DNA from: Candidatus Poseidoniaceae archaeon
GTDB lineage: Archaea; Thermoplasmatota; Poseidoniia; Poseidoniales; Poseidoniaceae
Length of the DNA stretch: 23,554 bases
Direction of reading: 5' to 3'
Assembly: GCA_023254445.1 (NCBI GenBank)
Contig: JALRLN010000009.1
Span: 1 to 23,554, forward strand
In this document: in pieces, positions 14,864 to 22,881 of the stretch
Layout: every line of letters begins with the position of its first letter
Position numbering within the stretch: the first letter of the stretch is position 1
Made by a program: the position numbers and the translations under genes
Notes under the pieces: model-generated
What the model saw: only the letters and a program-made list of their open reading frames with translations
What the model was told of the DNA's origin: nothing
The model's database searches: none

Positions 14864-15406
14864 ATGAAAGGGGTCGTCTTCGCTGTCTTCAAAGAAATGC
14901 TTGAAACCACCTTCGGCGAAGACTACTTCGACGACTTGGTCGACGCCACCAACCCCCCCAGCGGAGGGGCGTACACGACGGTCGGGACCTACGATCACGC
15001 AGAACTTGTCGCGATGGTCATGGAGATGTCCCGGCGAACAGGGATTGCCCCTCCTCAACTCATCCAAGCGTTTGGGAAGTACATGTGGGGGTATTTCGTC
15101 GAGCACTTTCCACAATTTTTCGAATTCGACGATGCATTCTCGTTCCTTTCGCAATTGGACTCGTTTCACCAACTCGAAGTGATGAAACTCTACTCCGACG
15201 CCACCGTCCCACGTTTCCAAGCCGAAGTTTCGGAGGACGGCTCCTCGATGCACCTCGATTACTTCTCACCACGTCATTTCGCGGACGTCGCTGTTGGCAT
15301 GATGTCCGGTGCCTTTGAGCATTGGAACGAAGACGTCTCTGTCGAAATGATCGACATGAGCGAAGGCGATGAACAACGCATACGGTTCCTTCTGACCCGA
15401 AACTGA
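14864..15406 (+). CDS. Stand-alone H-NOX (haem nitric oxide/oxygen-binding) sensor
   Basis: A haem-based gas sensor of the H-NOX/HNOB family, homologous to the sensory domain of soluble guanylate cyclase. Free-standing members bind haem b, sense NO (or O2 in some lineages) and signal to a partner such as a histidine kinase or cyclic-di-GMP enzyme. The 180-residue length is typical. The start MKGVVF is canonical, the predicted proximal haem ligand is His102 (SFHQLEV), and Pro115 and the propionate-binding YxSxR motif (Tyr133, Ser135, Arg137) are all present. By spacing from YxSxR, the position of the distal O2-stabilising Tyr of the Thermoanaerobacter protein is Val142, which favours NO selectivity. 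No kinase, cyclase or chemoreceptor gene is adjacent; the neighbour is icmF, divergently oriented. The gene has its own TATA box and converges on the giant surface-protein gene with a 14-base gap. Confidence 0.93.
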   Translation: MKGVVFAVFKEMLETTFGEDYFDDLVDATNPPSGGAYTTVGTYDHAELVAMVMEMSRRTGIAPPQLIQAFGKYMWGYFVEHFPQFFEFDDAFSFLSQLDSFHQLEVMKLYSDATVPRFQAEVSEDGSSMHLDYFSPRHFADVAVGMMSGAFEHWNEDVSVEMIDMSEGDEQRIRFLLTRN

Positions 15407-15420
15407 CTCCCGCGCCGACC

Positions 15421-18400
15421 TCAGGGCAGGTCCACAACGCGCTTTTCGTGCTCGGGTTCGATGAGGTCAAGGGGCCGCCCGTCGGCCCTGGCCCCCGAGC
15501 CTTCCAGCATGGCCGCCTCCAACGCGTCGTCCAGTTCGGTGCGCATCCGTTCGAGCCGAATGGCCTGATGCGGTCCAAGCAGCCGCATCATCACGGCGCG
15601 CTCGTAGCGCAACGCGATCTCCTCGAGGTCTTCGCGCGCCGTGGCGCCACGCAGGTCGTGTTCGAAGCGGGTGGCGCGCCCGCCTCGCGTGACGATGCCA
15701 AACATCACCCACAGGCTGAGCGGGATGCCAAGGAAGACGCCGATCAGGTCCCACGCGCCGAGGCCAACGCTCGTTCCGGGGATGACGATTTCAAAGGAGT
15801 CGATGGGTTTCGAGAGGGGGTCCAAGGGGTCCGTGCCCGCCTCCAGTTCTGCGTTGTCGAGCACGCCATCATCATCGTCGTCGATGTCGGCGTTGTCCCC
15901 CACCCCGTCGCCGTCGGTGTCCGTCGTCTCCTGCGCGTTGCTTGGGAAATCGTCCTCGCCGTCGGGAACACCGTCGTTGTCAAGGTCCCCGGGTGACGCG
16001 AGCAAGGGCAGCACGTCGATGCTGTCGTTGTAGCCGTCGTTGTCCCGGTCGAAGAGGAAGGGGTCCGGATTGTTGCCGGACAGGTTGTCGCCGAGGCCAT
16101 CGCCGTCCTCGTCCCTGCATTGGGTCGGGTCGAGCGGGAAGGCGTCTGGAAGCCGGCCGTAGGGGTTGTCCCCGCAGCCGTCCCCGTCCGCGTCGGACCA
16201 TTGGGTTGGTTCAGCAAGGAAGGCGTCGTACTGCTCACCGTTGGGGTTGTCGCCCCAGCCGTCGCCGTCGATGTCCGACCACTGGTCCGCCCGGTCCGGG
16301 AAGCGGTCGGCCAGCGAACCGAAGGGGTTGTCGCCGTACCCGTCGCCGTCGGAGTCAACCCATTGGCTGGGGTCGAAGGGGAAGTCGTCGAACTTGTCCT
16401 CGTAGCCGTCCTTGTCGGTGTCCGACCACCGCGTGGGGTCGTCGTCGAAGCCGTCTCCGAGGTCGGACCAGCCGTCGCCGTCGGTGTCGGGGCAGCCGTA
16501 CTGGTCCACGTTGGAATCGCCCCACTCCTCGGGGCATCCGTCGCCACGGTTCCCGCTCAATTGGTCACCGTACCCGTCGCCGTCGGTGTCGTTCCACTGG
16601 GTCGGGTCGAAGGGGAAGGCGTCGTAGGCGTCTTCGATGGAATCGCCGTCGGTGTCGAGGTGACGGTCCGGGTCGTCCGGAAAACCGTCGCCGAGGTCGG
16701 ACCAGCCGTCGCCGTCCCTGTCAAGGCAACCGTACCGGTCCAAGGTCGAGTTCCCCCACGTCTGGGGGCATTCGTCACCCCGGTTTCCGTTCGGCTGATC
16801 GCCATAGCCGTCGCCGTCCGTGTCGGCCCACTGGGTGGGGTCGAAGCGGAACACGTCGTCGCCGTCCTCCACGCCGTCGCGGTCGCTGTCGAGGTGCCGG
16901 TCGGGATCGTTCGGGAATCCGTCCCCATCATCGGACCAGCCGTCCCCGTCCGCGTCCGGGCATCCATAGACGTCTCTGGAGGAGGTGCCGTATTCGCCCG
17001 GGCACGCATCGCCCCGCGTGCCGCCGGGGTTGTCGCCGAAGCCGTCGTCGTCCCCGTCCACCTGCTGGGTGGGGTCGAAGGGAAAGGCGTCCGGGTCCAC
17101 ACCGTTCTGGTTGTCGCCGTAGCCGTCCCCGTCGAGGTCGGCCCATTGCGTCCCTTCGTTCGGGAAGGGGTCGCGGCTGTCCGCCCATTCGTCCCCGTCG
17201 CTGTCCGGGCAGCCGCGGAGTCCCTGCGTGCTGTTGCCAAACACGTCCTCGCAATCGTCACCGTTGGGCGCCGCGGCGTTGTCGCCGTACCCGTCCCCGT
17301 CGGCGTCCCGCCATTGGGTCGCGTCGTTGGGGAAGGCGTCGTTCGCGTCCGACCAGCCGTCGCGGTCGCTGTCGAGGCAGCCAAAGCGGTCCTCGTCGGA
17401 CGTGCCAAAGGCCGTTGGGCACGCATCGCCTTGGAAGCCGCTGGCGTTGTCGCCGTAGCCGTCCCCGTCGCTGTCGCGGTGTTGGGTGATCTCGTTCGGG
17501 TAGGCGTCCAAGGTCTCGGGCCATCCGTCCCCGTCAAGGTCGCGGCAGCCGCGCTGCCCTTCCGTCGAATTGCCCCAGACCTGCGGGCAATCGTCCCCGT
17601 TCGTCCCTGCTGCGTTGTCGCCGTAGCCGTCCCCGTCGGTGTCCGCCCACTGCTGGCCGTCGGACGGGAAAGCGTCGGAGATGTCGCCGTAGCCGTCCCC
17701 GTCGCTGTCCGAGGTGACGAGGCTAATGCTCTGGAGGAAGCCGTCGTCCTGCAGCAGGATAAGCCGGTCGCCGAGGCTCGCCACCTTGTCCACGCAGCCG
17801 CCGGACGAGGGGAAGGTCGTCACGTTGTACACGCTCGAACCGGTCCAGACCAGCATCGTGGTGCCCGCGGACGAGCCGCCGTTGGCGATGAGGACGCTGC
17901 TGCCTTGGCTCACCGGCTGCACCAGGCTGCCCGTGTGGCAGACGGCGACAAGGCTGCCTGAACCGTGGTCGGCACCGGTGATGCTGACCAACGAGCCCGT
18001 CGCAGAGAGGAGTTCCGTGGTGTTGAGCCAACGGTCGCCCAGCACCATGCGGTCGAAGTCCTTCCATTTGGCCCGAAGGATCAGGTCGGCCGTGCCGGCA
18101 TCCGCTGCGGTGTGCATGGCGTAATCGCAGAAGGAGTTCGAGGAGGACTGTCCCCGCACGATGTAGGCCAAGGTGTCGCTGAACAGGCCAACCTCAGCGT
18201 CCATGTCGACGGCGTAGGAGCAGTCGTCAAATCCGGTCATCCATCCGTCGTTCGACTCGGTTCCGTCCGGTGCGAGGTGGGATTGCCCGAGCCCAACCCC
18301 CCAGAAGTTGAGGGCGTCCGGGGACCAGTCCGACACCCCACCGAAGAGACCGATGGTGGTCTCCACGTCCGCGGCGTTCGACCAGAACGTTTGGTCGGGG

Positions 18401-19191
18401 CAGCCGCTTTGGAACAGAGCGTCCACGCCCCCGTCCGCGTGCACGTCGAGGTGCTGCTGGCACGCCGGGTGCGGCCCCATCGCTTCGAGCAGGCTTCCTG
18501 TTTGGGTGCCGGCCTGCAGGTCGGTTTGGCTGCCGTCGAACCAACCCGCATCACCAACCATGGCAAGAACGTCCGATGAGGGCGTCCATGCGTAGGAGAC
18601 GATGCGTTGCCGTCCGGTCGAGGTGGAGCAATCGTCCCCGTTCAGGTCCTGCGTGGCGGTGCTGAGGTCCGTGCAGGTGAGGCTGACCACGGCAAGGTCG
18701 CCTGCCCCGTCCGCCGCAAGCAGCGCGAAGGGTCCGGCGGTGCCGCCGAGCGTCCTGCTTGCGGTGGTGGTGCCGGTGCTGACGTTGATCAGCATCAGGT
18801 CCACGTCACCGCTGACGTTGCTGACGAGAAGGACGCCGTCGTCCATCGACGACAGCGAGGTTTGGGTGCCGAGGTCGACATGGGCGATGAGGTGCACGTT
18901 GGCGTCGTCGTCAACCCCGAGCAGGGCGTGGCTCGTCGATTGGCCCGACCACGTCACGCTGCCCACGGCGCCGCTGCCGGAATGGGCGACGAGCAACACG
19001 GCTTCACCCTCGTGGCCGATCATGTCGACGACGGTGGCGCCGTTGCCCACGCTGCGCTGGACGTCGATGACCCAGCCGGAGGTTGGCGGCGTGCTGCCGA
19101 TGGCCCCTGCGACGCTGCTGTCCCCGAGGTGAAGCACCTCCGGAGGGGCCACCGCGACGAGGAGGAGCAGGGCGAGCCATGCGACGCGCAT
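15421..19191 (-). CDS. Giant secreted surface protein with calcium-binding (thrombospondin type 3-like) repeats
   Basis: A 1256-residue cell-surface protein anchored at its C-terminus. It begins with a Sec signal peptide (MRVAWLALLLLVAVAPP). Residues ~25-490 form a beta-rich Ser/Thr/Gly ectodomain with propeller-like strands of unknown family. Residues ~494-1114 hold about 17 acidic DxDGDGxxD modules expected to bind calcium. At ~1144-1168 is a transmembrane helix, followed by an Arg-rich cytoplasmic tail with a helical Glu/Arg/Leu segment. Six of the modules are long (~56 residues), each carrying one Cys pair (CP…GC), probably a disulphide. The ATG at 19191 is chosen because it opens a perfect signal peptide; an in-frame ATG at 19401 lies within the ABC-F gene and its extension is unlike a protein. 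It follows the ABC-F gene by 58 bases. Likely roles are adhesion or binding particles or cells, but the ligand is unknown. Confidence 0.9.
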   Translation of the reverse strand: MRVAWLALLLLVAVAPPEVLHLGDSSVAGAIGSTPPTSGWVIDVQRSVGNGATVVDMIGHEGEAVLLVAHSGSGAVGSVTWSGQSTSHALLGVDDDANVHLIAHVDLGTQTSLSSMDDGVLLVSNVSGDVDLMLINVSTGTTTASRTLGGTAGPFALLAADGAGDLAVVSLTCTDLSTATQDLNGDDCSTSTGRQRIVSYAWTPSSDVLAMVGDAGWFDGSQTDLQAGTQTGSLLEAMGPHPACQQHLDVHADGGVDALFQSGCPDQTFWSNAADVETTIGLFGGVSDWSPDALNFWGVGLGQSHLAPDGTESNDGWMTGFDDCSYAVDMDAEVGLFSDTLAYIVRGQSSSNSFCDYAMHTAADAGTADLILRAKWKDFDRMVLGDRWLNTTELLSATGSLVSITGADHGSGSLVAVCHTGSLVQPVSQGSSVLIANGGSSAGTTMLVWTGSSVYNVTTFPSSGGCVDKVASLGDRLILLQDDGFLQSISLVTSDSDGDGYGDISDAFPSDGQQWADTDGDGYGDNAAGTNGDDCPQVWGNSTEGQRGCRDLDGDGWPETLDAYPNEITQHRDSDGDGYGDNASGFQGDACPTAFGTSDEDRFGCLDSDRDGWSDANDAFPNDATQWRDADGDGYGDNAAAPNGDDCEDVFGNSTQGLRGCPDSDGDEWADSRDPFPNEGTQWADLDGDGYGDNQNGVDPDAFPFDPTQQVDGDDDGFGDNPGGTRGDACPGEYGTSSRDVYGCPDADGDGWSDDGDGFPNDPDRHLDSDRDGVEDGDDVFRFDPTQWADTDGDGYGDQPNGNRGDECPQTWGNSTLDRYGCLDRDGDGWSDLGDGFPDDPDRHLDTDGDSIEDAYDAFPFDPTQWNDTDGDGYGDQLSGNRGDGCPEEWGDSNVDQYGCPDTDGDGWSDLGDGFDDDPTRWSDTDKDGYEDKFDDFPFDPSQWVDSDGDGYGDNPFGSLADRFPDRADQWSDIDGDGWGDNPNGEQYDAFLAEPTQWSDADGDGCGDNPYGRLPDAFPLDPTQCRDEDGDGLGDNLSGNNPDPFLFDRDNDGYNDSIDVLPLLASPGDLDNDGVPDGEDDFPSNAQETTDTDGDGVGDNADIDDDDDGVLDNAELEAGTDPLDPLSKPIDSFEIVIPGTSVGLGAWDLIGVFLGIPLSLWVMFGIVTRGGRATRFEHDLRGATAREDLEEIALRYERAVMMRLLGPHQAIRLERMRTELDDALEAAMLEGSGARADGRPLDLIEPEHEKRVVDLP
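15850..17712 (-). repeat. Coding repeat array of DxDGDG calcium modules
   Basis: About 17 imperfect tandem units inside the surface-protein gene, visible in DNA as recurring GTCGCCGT(C/A)-type stretches. Short units of ~21-27 residues end in the pattern FPFDPTQW; six long units of ~56 residues insert a Cys-containing stretch and a second DGDGWSD motif. The first three long units are consecutive, then long and short units alternate, and the membrane-proximal end has only short, degenerate units. The near-identical DNA makes the array prone to expansion, contraction and mis-assembly. Confidence 0.85.
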
Positions 19192-19249
19192 GCTTGACGA
19201 TGGAGCGGGCTGCCGTTCAAGGTTTGGCGTGAGCGGTGCTTCGGCGGTT

Positions 19250-20953
19250 TCAGTCCTGTTCCTCGCCGTCGCCCTTCGCCAATTCCTCGCGCTCCTCGTC
19301 CGTGAGCGGAGGCAGCCCCTTCTTGGCGCGTACGTAGTCGGTGTAGTTGCCGTAGTAGACCTTGACTTGGCCTTCCTCGACCTCCCAGATGCGGTTGACA
19401 ACCTGGTCGAGGAACCATCGGTCGTGGCTCACGGTCACGAGGGAGCCTTGGTAGGACGTCAGGGCCTCCTCGAGGGTGTCCTTCGATTCCATGTCGAGGT
19501 GGTTCGTTGGCTCGTCCATCAGCAGGAGGTTGTTGTCCTCAAGCAGCAGTTTGAGCAGCGCTACGCGGGCGCGCTCCCCACCGGACAGCGCCTTCAGCGG
19601 GGTCGTGACCTGGTCGCTGCTGAACTGGAAGCGCCCGAGGGCCGCCCGGATGTCGCCGTACTCAAGGTCCGGGCGGAGGGCTTCGATCTGCTGCACCGGA
19701 TTGAGGTCGAAGTCGAGGGTGGCGTGGTCCTGATGGAAGTAGCCGATGATGACGCCGGGGCTCACCTCGAGCTTCCCGCTGGTGAGCGCTTCGTCGCCAA
19801 CGATCATCTTCAGCAGCGTGGTCTTGCCTTGGCCATTGCCTCCGACGATGCCGATGCGGTCGCCCTTGCGAATCTCGAGGTCCTGATTGTCGAGGATGGC
19901 CCGGTCGAGCCCGTCGAACCGCTTCGTGGCGCCCTTGAAGTCGACCATGTCCATGCTGGCCTTGTCCACCGCATCGAAGCGCAGCCGGAGCGGCTTGCGC
20001 TTGCGGGGCACGCGGGTTTTGAGCGCCTTCAGGTCCTGCTGAAGCCGTTCGATCATCTTGTGCTTGGCCGAGATGGATTTGTCGTATTTGTTGGCCCGCT
20101 TCATCTGCTGCATGGCGCCTTGGGTGGACTTGATCTTCTTCTCCGTCGTTGCGATTTGGTCGGAAAGGGAGGCCTCGAAGCGCTCCTTTTGGGTGATGTA
20201 GCGGGTGTAGTTCCCGGTGTACGGCCACGCGTGAAGGTCTTGGATTTCGATCACGCGGTTGCACACTTGGTCGAGGAAGTAGCGGTCGTGGCTGACGATC
20301 AACTGCGCCCCGCGGAAGTCGCGGAGGAAGTCCTCCAGCCACTCCGTGGTCTGGATGTCCAAGTGGTTCGTCGGCTCGTCGAGAAAGATGACGTCCACGC
20401 CGGCAAGCCCAACCAATTGCCGGGCAAGCGCGAGTTTGGCCTTCTCCCCGCCCGACAGGGCGGAAACCTGCATGTCCATGGGGTGCTTGTCGAGGCCGAG
20501 CCGAGCGAGGATGGCCTTCGCGATGCCAGCCACGTTGCCGCCGCCCGATTGCGCCAGCGTCTGCTGAAGTTGGGTGTAGCGTTCCATCACGGGTTCCCAG
20601 TCACCTTCGTAGAAGGCAGGGTCCACCATCTGGGCTTCGATGGCGGCAATCTCCTCTTCCAGTTCCTGGAATTGCCGGCCTTTTCGGGAGAGTTCCTCCT
20701 CGATGGTCCGGTCGGATTCAAGGTCACGGATCTGCGTCAGGTACGCGATGCGAAGGCCGGGGGCGAATTCGATCTCACCGACGTCCTGCAGTTGGTCCGA
20801 GATGGTGTTCAGCAGGGTGGTCTTCCCCGCGCCGTTGTGGCCGACGATGCCGATGCGGTCGCCGTCGTTCACGATGAGGTTCACGTCACGCAGCACGTCG
20901 ACGGGCCCGAAGGAGCGGTCGACGCCCTCCACGGTGATGAGTTGACGGACCAT
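19250..20953 (-). CDS. ABC-F family ATPase (ribosome-associated type)
   Basis: A soluble protein with two ABC ATPase domains and no membrane segments. ABC-F proteins act on the ribosome (translation rescue, antibiotic protection, EttA-like control). At 567 residues, domain 1 has Walker A GHNGAGKTT (38-46), LSGGEKAK and FLDEPTNHLD. The inter-domain linker is basic and coiled (KKIKSTQGAMQQMKRANKYD). Domain 2 has GGNGQGKTT, LSGGERAR and LLMDEPTNHLD. Both sites look catalytically complete. The ATG at 20953 gives the normal N-terminus MVRQLITVEGV; an upstream in-frame ATG at 21121 would overlap the divergent radical SAM gene and adds only Arg-rich residues. The same-strand surface-protein gene begins 58 bases after its stop, so the two may share a transcript, although their functions do not obviously connect. 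Confidence 0.93.
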   Translation of the reverse strand: MVRQLITVEGVDRSFGPVDVLRDVNLIVNDGDRIGIVGHNGAGKTTLLNTISDQLQDVGEIEFAPGLRIAYLTQIRDLESDRTIEEELSRKGRQFQELEEEIAAIEAQMVDPAFYEGDWEPVMERYTQLQQTLAQSGGGNVAGIAKAILARLGLDKHPMDMQVSALSGGEKAKLALARQLVGLAGVDVIFLDEPTNHLDIQTTEWLEDFLRDFRGAQLIVSHDRYFLDQVCNRVIEIQDLHAWPYTGNYTRYITQKERFEASLSDQIATTEKKIKSTQGAMQQMKRANKYDKSISAKHKMIERLQQDLKALKTRVPRKRKPLRLRFDAVDKASMDMVDFKGATKRFDGLDRAILDNQDLEIRKGDRIGIVGGNGQGKTTLLKMIVGDEALTSGKLEVSPGVIIGYFHQDHATLDFDLNPVQQIEALRPDLEYGDIRAALGRFQFSSDQVTTPLKALSGGERARVALLKLLLEDNNLLLMDEPTNHLDMESKDTLEEALTSYQGSLVTVSHDRWFLDQVVNRIWEVEEGQVKVYYGNYTDYVRAKKGLPPLTDEEREELAKGDGEEQD

Positions 20954-21042
20954 GGTCTCCCCGTTCCGCCGCCGGACCCGATGCACTTGGGCTTGACGGT
21001 GCGCATCGGCACGCTTGAGGCCCGACGGCGGGAGCGGGGTGC

Positions 21043-22860
21043 ATGGCGGAGACGGACGGCCCACGCTGGCTTGTCCTCGACGGCTACGAAGACGAGCCGG
21101 CCGCCTTCGGCGTTCCGCCATACGTCGGCTTCCACGTGCGGTACCTCTGCGGCGTCTTGGAAGCGCACGGCCTGCCGTACGATTACCTGACCGTGGACCA
21201 ATGGCGGCGCCTCGGCCGGCGCGACGGTGAGGCAGGCCAGCGGGCGTTGCTGGCCAACCGGGCCGGGCTCGCGCTGCTTGCCGGAGCGGTCGTGCCCGGT
21301 CGCTACCTGAGGGCCACGCCGATTTCCTTGCCCGAAACCCGCAGCCTCGTGGGCATGCTTCCTGCGGACGTTCCCGCCGTGCTTGGTGGATGGGCCATCC
21401 GTGGGTGGCGTCAGCAGGGGTGGAGCCCCTTGCGTCGTGGCCTCTTCATGGCCCTGCAGGACGCGGACGCGACGCTCGACCACCACCTGCGCACCGGTGA
21501 GTGGCAGCACAAGCGCCGAACGGCCGAGCAGTGGGAAGCATGGGCCCGGGCGGGTGCTGCGTCGGCGGCCGTCTCGAGCCACCCTGACCTGACGCATCCT
21601 GACCACGGTGGGCCAGGTCCGCTGACCTACGAGGTGGAGGTCTACCAAGGCTGCGTGAGGTACAAGCGAGGCTGCCGCTTTTGCATCGAACCGAAGAAGG
21701 GCACGCCGGTATGGCGGCAACCCGACGACGTGGTGGCCGAGGTGCGTCTCGCGCTGGATGCTGGCGTCCAGCATGTGCGGCTTGGGGGAATGACGGACAC
21801 CTACACCTACCTCGCCGAAGGGGTCGGCGAGATGGAGTACCCGCGCCCTGACCCTGAACCCATTGCGCGGCTGTTGCACGGCCTGCGCGACGACGAGCGC
21901 CTCGACCTGCTGCACACCGACAACGGCAACCCGAGCATCATTGCGGAACACCTTGAGGAGGCCGAAGCGATCACGAAAACCCTCGTTGCGACCCTGAGCG
22001 ACGGTGCCGTTCTGTCCTTTGGCTTGGAATCGGCCGACCCCAACGTGCACGACGCCAACTGGCTCAACTGCGACCCGTCCCAACTGAAGGCCGCGGTCGG
22101 TCTGATCAACCGGTACGGACGCGAGCGAGGCCCCCGAGGGCTGCCCCGATTGCTCCCGGGGTTGAACTTCATCGCGGGCCTGAACGGTGAGCGCGACCAG
22201 ACCTACGACCTGAACATGGCCCTGCTTCGTGACCTGCTGGACGACGGGCAGTGGTTGCGGCGCATCAACCTCCGGCAGGTGGAAGGCGAGGGCTTCCAAG
22301 AGGTCAACCCGGACGCCTTTGCGGCCTTCAAGCGCCGCGTCCGTGACGAGGTGGACGGTCCGCTGTTGCAGGAGATGCTGCCCGTGGGCACCGTGCTGCG
22401 CAACGTGCACTGGGAAGCGCACGAGGACCGCACACGCCTTCCTTCGCACGACGTTCCGGAGCGCCGTGACGGCTCCATGCATGGACAGGCTGGCGTGTCC
22501 TTTGGACGTCAACTCGGGGCCTACCCCATCCTCGTCGGGGCCTCGTACCTGACCACGCTTGAATCGATGACGGACGTCGTCGTGACCGGCCACGGTGCGC
22601 GGTCCATCAGCGCGGTTGAGGTGGGGCTGGATGCGGATGCAGCGACCACCTCGATGCTGGAGGCGATTCCTGGCGTCGGCTCGAAAGCGGCGTGGGCGCT
22701 TGTCTCGACCCGTGCCCGTCGCGCGTCCAAGCGCAAGGACGCTGCCGCACCGCTGGTTCCCGACGTCGAGGCATGGTTCGCCGATGCTGGACAGCGCTTG
22801 CCGAGCGAGGTGGACGTCCACACCGTTCTGCGTCCCGGCACGTGGCGTGAGGTTCATTGA
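21043..22860 (+). CDS. Radical SAM protein with C-terminal helix-hairpin-helix (COG1031-like)
   Basis: A 605-residue member of the archaeal radical SAM group typified by COG1031, whose reaction is unknown. Radical SAM enzymes bind a [4Fe-4S] cluster and cleave S-adenosylmethionine to start radical chemistry. The cluster cysteines are Cys204, Cys211 and Cys214 (YQGCVRYKRGCRFCIEP), spaced C-x6-C-x2-C instead of the classic C-x3-C-x2-C. A cobalamin-binding-like N-terminal region (about 10-120) precedes it. The SAM barrel continues through LRLGG and SFGLES motifs. Near residues 544-560, IPGVGSKAAWAL forms a helix-hairpin-helix, a nucleic-acid-binding motif, suggesting RNA or DNA as substrate. It starts 89 bases from the divergent ABC-F gene, and the SDR gene follows 21 bases after its stop. 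Confidence 0.9.
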   Translation: MAETDGPRWLVLDGYEDEPAAFGVPPYVGFHVRYLCGVLEAHGLPYDYLTVDQWRRLGRRDGEAGQRALLANRAGLALLAGAVVPGRYLRATPISLPETRSLVGMLPADVPAVLGGWAIRGWRQQGWSPLRRGLFMALQDADATLDHHLRTGEWQHKRRTAEQWEAWARAGAASAAVSSHPDLTHPDHGGPGPLTYEVEVYQGCVRYKRGCRFCIEPKKGTPVWRQPDDVVAEVRLALDAGVQHVRLGGMTDTYTYLAEGVGEMEYPRPDPEPIARLLHGLRDDERLDLLHTDNGNPSIIAEHLEEAEAITKTLVATLSDGAVLSFGLESADPNVHDANWLNCDPSQLKAAVGLINRYGRERGPRGLPRLLPGLNFIAGLNGERDQTYDLNMALLRDLLDDGQWLRRINLRQVEGEGFQEVNPDAFAAFKRRVRDEVDGPLLQEMLPVGTVLRNVHWEAHEDRTRLPSHDVPERRDGSMHGQAGVSFGRQLGAYPILVGASYLTTLESMTDVVVTGHGARSISAVEVGLDADAATTSMLEAIPGVGSKAAWALVSTRARRASKRKDAAAPLVPDVEAWFADAGQRLPSEVDVHTVLRPGTWREVH

Positions 22861-22881
22861 CGCCGACGGCGAGCCCACCCC

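Noticed and set aside
15850..17712. Regularly spaced DNA repeats that might suggest a CRISPR array or satellite
   Set aside because: The units are imperfect, in frame and encode DxDGDG calcium modules. Spacers are not unique and no cas gene is present.
15942..17961. Arg/Pro-rich and Val-rich long open frames opposite the calcium-repeat region
   Set aside because: They are mirror products of the repetitive GC-rich DxDGDG codons; the composition is pure codon-pattern artefact.
19192..19401. N-terminal extension of the surface protein to an in-frame ATG at 19401
   Set aside because: It would overlap the ABC-F coding end and bury a perfect signal peptide 70 residues inside the protein; the extra residues are Arg/Thr/Ser noise.
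20954..21121. N-terminal extension of the ABC-F gene to an ATG at 21121
   Set aside because: It overlaps the start of the divergent radical SAM gene and adds Arg/Pro-rich sequence absent from the family.
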